Shown: piece after piece, positions 62,841 through 64,000 of the stretch | How the letters are laid out: the number at the start of each line of letters is the position of its first letter | How positions within the stretch are numbered: position 1 is the first letter of the stretch | Assembly: GCF_018131105.1 (NCBI RefSeq) | Contig: NZ_JAFCJI010000005.1 | Span: 146,799 to 210,798 of the forward strand | Reading direction: 5' to 3' | Length of the DNA: 64,000 bases | Origin: Bradyrhizobium manausense | Lineage (GTDB): Bacteria > Pseudomonadota > Alphaproteobacteria > Rhizobiales > Xanthobacteraceae | Position numbers and translations under genes: made by a program | Notes under the pieces: generated by a model | What the model was told of the DNA's origin: nothing | Database searches by the model: none | What the model saw: only the letters and a program-made list of their open reading frames with translations

Positions 62841-64000
62841 AAGACCCAAGTGCCAAGGTACAATCCTGCGGTAGACCTTCAATCAATCGTTCAGCCGAAC
62901 CATCACCATGGTGTAAGCGGCGAAGCCGCTGCGAAGCTCTTATTGGCTTCTGTGTAATTGGCGGCCGGTCGTTCACCTCGGCGACCGAAGCAACATCGGT
63001 CACCATCACCGTCACCATCATCTAACCGTCAACAATCGTCCTACGGACGATACTCACTACGTTCGTGGCTTTGATGTTGGAATCTAAATCTATGATCAAG
63101 TACCGTGGTCTATCTTGCAGTTGCCTTCAATCACACTTCAGCCGACGACGGCCAAAGCACGATCGAGAAGCTTGCATATAGCCCCGTCACACACCAATTT
63201 GAATCACCATTGCTGGTACGGGGCGGTTGAGCGATCTCCCGTTTACGTTCAGTTCCAACGCTAGTCTGTAGAGCCAATTGGTCGACGTCTACATCCTCGA
63301 GGGTCGCAGCGTTGCGTTGCCCTCATCGTGCTCGGGCCAAGGCCTTTGCTTTGAGTTGTTGCTTGGGTTTGTTCTCGCCGAACATTCTGTATTCCGTCTC
63401 ACGCCAGACGTAACAGGGCGTCGAGATAGACCACGCCAAGTCGATAATGCGAGTGATGGTGCACCGGTTGAGATGCCGATGCTGGGCAGCCAGGTTGTAG
63501 GGCTACCGGGATTGTCGCTGCTATTTAGTCCTGCTCGGCACTGCAGACGAACAGTCTTGCCATGCAGGTCTGCATGTATAGAACGCCATCAAGCCAGCCA
63601 TTTTTCTAATGGGCTTTCGGCCTCATCACCGTCCGAGCGACCATAGCAACGACCTCAGGCGGCAAGTATGATCGTACGCACCACTGAAGGGCTGCCCCAA
63701 TTTCCCCGGTGAAACTCCCGGTCGCTACCCGCACCCCAAAACGCTAAAGCTACCCCGCACCCAAGACGAAGCCCGACGATGTGTTCGAGCTAGCTGCGGG
63801 GTCCGAGACACTGGGGCCAATCCGAAACGCATCAGAGACTCTGGGAGAGCAAGGGCACTCCATCAGCCCAAGATGCACAGAAGAAGGCGCAGGGTTCTCG
63901 ACAAAAGATTGACAGCGCCCGTGGCAGGACTGCAGGCTGTTGAAACTACTCCGCAATTTTACTTCCGTTGGAAGTTCAAGCACTGCCACGGGCGGTACGC
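62841..64000 (-). repeat. Long inverted repeat, right copy, cut by window end
   Basis: Reverse complement of 46090-47249; stretches compared across the whole length showed no mismatch. The 122-codon frame at 63278-63646 is the mirror image of 46444-46812. The copy is incomplete only in that the window stops, so it may continue. Confidence 0.9.

Larger units (their letters stand above)
46090..64000. mobile_element. Genomic island bracketed by long inverted repeats, carrying defence genes
   Basis: Sequence 46090-47249 is the reverse complement of 62841-64000: coordinates always sum to 110090, so there are no gaps, and no differences were found in the many stretches compared. Inside lie a serine recombinase, an HUH-type protein, small plasmid/phage-like genes and several defence-type genes, with lower GC and no housekeeping genes. 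The right repeat reaches the window end, so the outer boundary and total size are unknown; the repeat may extend left of 46090. No flanking target-site duplication can be tested. Confidence 0.75.

Overview
The window looks like chromosome of a GC-rich alphaproteobacterium, most likely Bradyrhizobium. This rests on recognised families and gene order (suv3-type helicase next to fdxA and carD, cobS-cobT, a RegB/RegA pair beside cyoD/surf1, many urea/branched-chain-type ABC genes) and on the style of the GC-rich intergenic palindromes. No rRNA, tRNA or CRISPR array was seen.

Layout. 0-4.7 kb: end of a quinol-oxidase cluster (cyoD, SURF1), then a RegB/RegA-like redox two-component pair and a membrane-anchored class III cyclase. 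4.7-12.3 kb: housekeeping genes carD, fdxA, an S4-domain gene with a damaged-looking start, a Suv3-like helicase, a DUF3108 protein and rpmB with clear promoter and terminator. 12.4-16.2 kb: a compact cassette of visibly lower GC, with a HARE-HTH/Nudix/P-loop kinase fusion converging on a coupled operon of SAM methyltransferase, SIR2-like protein and HAM1-like pyrophosphatase. I think this is the most interesting locus in the window: a candidate modified-nucleotide signalling defence system related in logic to Kongming (HAM1 + SIR2). It has a methyltransferase and its own kinase in place of the deaminase. 16.4-35.3 kb: core genes (DUF2235 hydrolase, PilZ, OYE-type oxidoreductase, cobT/cobS, DedA, two divergent citrate-synthase-family genes, DnaJ-like, BolA, CBS-domain membrane protein, aroB/aroK, xerD, accA), with a recurring ~150-bp structured repeat between them. 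35.7-46.0 kb: an L,D-transpeptidase lipoprotein, a seven-gene amide uptake and hydrolysis operon (AmiC-like sensor, amidase, ABC transporter) with a divergent MarR regulator, and a GYD-domain protein.

46.1-64.0 kb: a genomic island bracketed by inverted repeats of at least 1160 bp that showed no differences in the stretches compared; the right copy runs off the window. Inside, left to right: two small overlapping plasmid/phage-like genes, a protein with all three HUH-endonuclease motifs, a SIR2-like gene paired with an unknown 138-residue protein, a small HEPN-like ORF, a serine recombinase whose C-terminus is four homing-endonuclease-type repeats, a DUF6641-like gene, and a three-gene operon of McrB-like GTPase (with an inserted EVE-like region), McrC-like nuclease and a 1290-residue nuclease-STAND protein resembling Avs. 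The window therefore carries two separate defence-type loci, both with SIR2-like proteins, in an otherwise ordinary chromosome.
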